Source: Gordionus sp. m RMFG-2023
Taxonomy: Eukaryota > Nematomorpha > Gordioida > Chordodea > Parachordodidae
NCBI RefSeq assembly: GCF_954871325.1
Contig: NC_088775.1
Coordinates: 85,971,561-86,035,560 of the forward strand
Direction of reading: 5' to 3'
DNA: 64,000 bases
The translations under genes and the position numbers were made by a program. Positions 63,741 to 64,000 of the stretch are shown in pieces (position 1 is the first letter of the stretch; each line of letters begins with the position of its first letter). The notes below the pieces were generated by a model that was given only the letters and a program-made list of their open reading frames with translations, did not search any database and had not been told where the DNA came from.

Positions 63741-64000
63741 TATAAAAAAAAATTAATATTTATAATTTTATAAAACTTACCGATTTATATAAGGCCGGAA
63801 ATCAGGCATTTTATCACAAAAAGATATTTATAATTATAAACTAATAATAAATTTTAACGGAAAATATTTAAAATTATTTGTTTATTATTTTTTTATGCAC
63901 ATTAATTTTTATTTTTAGGAATATGCAAATTATTTTTTTAAAAATTATCTTTTTAAAAAATTATAATTTTGTATAAATTATTAATTTTTATGAAATAAAA
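63741..64000. other. AT-rich window end
   Basis: Nothing beyond the possible minus-strand donor at about 63,780 and a very A/T-rich tail. Confidence 0.4.

Noticed and set aside
1-64000. tRNA, rRNA or Polinton-type sequences
   Set aside because: Looked for TTCGAATC-type T-loop signatures, rRNA-like GC islands and Polinton hallmark motifs; nothing convincing was found by eye. A tRNA scan was not possible here.

Overview
This is a very AT-rich eukaryotic nuclear window. Only a small part is host coding sequence; most is transposon-derived. The genes have GT-AG introns, two of them only 45-46 nt long. The mobile complement is dominated by hAT elements, AP-endonuclease LINEs, miniature inverted-repeat elements and decayed retroelements. 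This fits a large, repeat-swollen genome of an early-diverging fungus. A glomeromycotinan (arbuscular mycorrhizal type) is my best guess from the LINE and hAT style, but the sequence alone cannot settle the taxon.

The main host gene is an apparently intact gene for the large subunit of chromatin assembly factor 1 (CAF-1 p150/Cac1/FAS1 family) on the + strand. I could assemble 11 exons between 5544 and 33825 with every splice phase consistent. They give 2409 nt, or 802 residues, ending in the conserved C-terminal winged-helix region. The exons carry, in order, an acidic/basic N-terminus, the charged KER helix, a PIP-like FF motif, the KPF...LAP motif, YYGTW, DY-DSDEDW, HGYLSEEE, the IG-MW segment, the IHGN motif and the C-terminal domain. 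The gene is spread over 28 kb because its introns have filled with transposons: intron 4 is 13.4 kb, intron 6 is 4.7 kb and intron 9 is 3.4 kb.

Region by region. 1-5.5 kb: AT-rich flank with hAT miniature elements, a hAT relic and an unidentified coding-like fragment. 5.5-33.8 kb: the CAF-1 gene. Its intron 4 holds a nest (a hAT-type element at 6639-16080 holding a second hAT at 7962-15115, which holds a head-to-head LINE pair, one of which holds a 178-bp miniature element), followed by a 2-kb foldback element. Its intron 6 holds two ZMYM1/DUF4371-type hAT copies in inverted orientation. 34.3-48.4 kb: a duplicated block of retroelement debris around a Ty3/Gypsy fossil, plus a pogo-like element with a nested hAT miniature element. 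48.4-52.5 kb: a nearly delimited hAT element and a small hAT derivative that keeps only the dimerisation domain. 53-57.4 kb: a further copy of a repeat family also seen at 35.7-38.3 kb. 57.9-62.5 kb: an array of about 16 copies of a ~288-bp satellite. 62.5-63.7 kb: minus-strand exons of a decayed vertnin/OTU-like gene directly abutting the satellite, plus one unidentified exon.

The host genes do not form a pathway or operon. The notable biology is a chromatin-assembly gene kept open through heavy transposon load, and the fine structure of the nested insertions, where target-site duplications and an empty-site paralogue allow relative dating.
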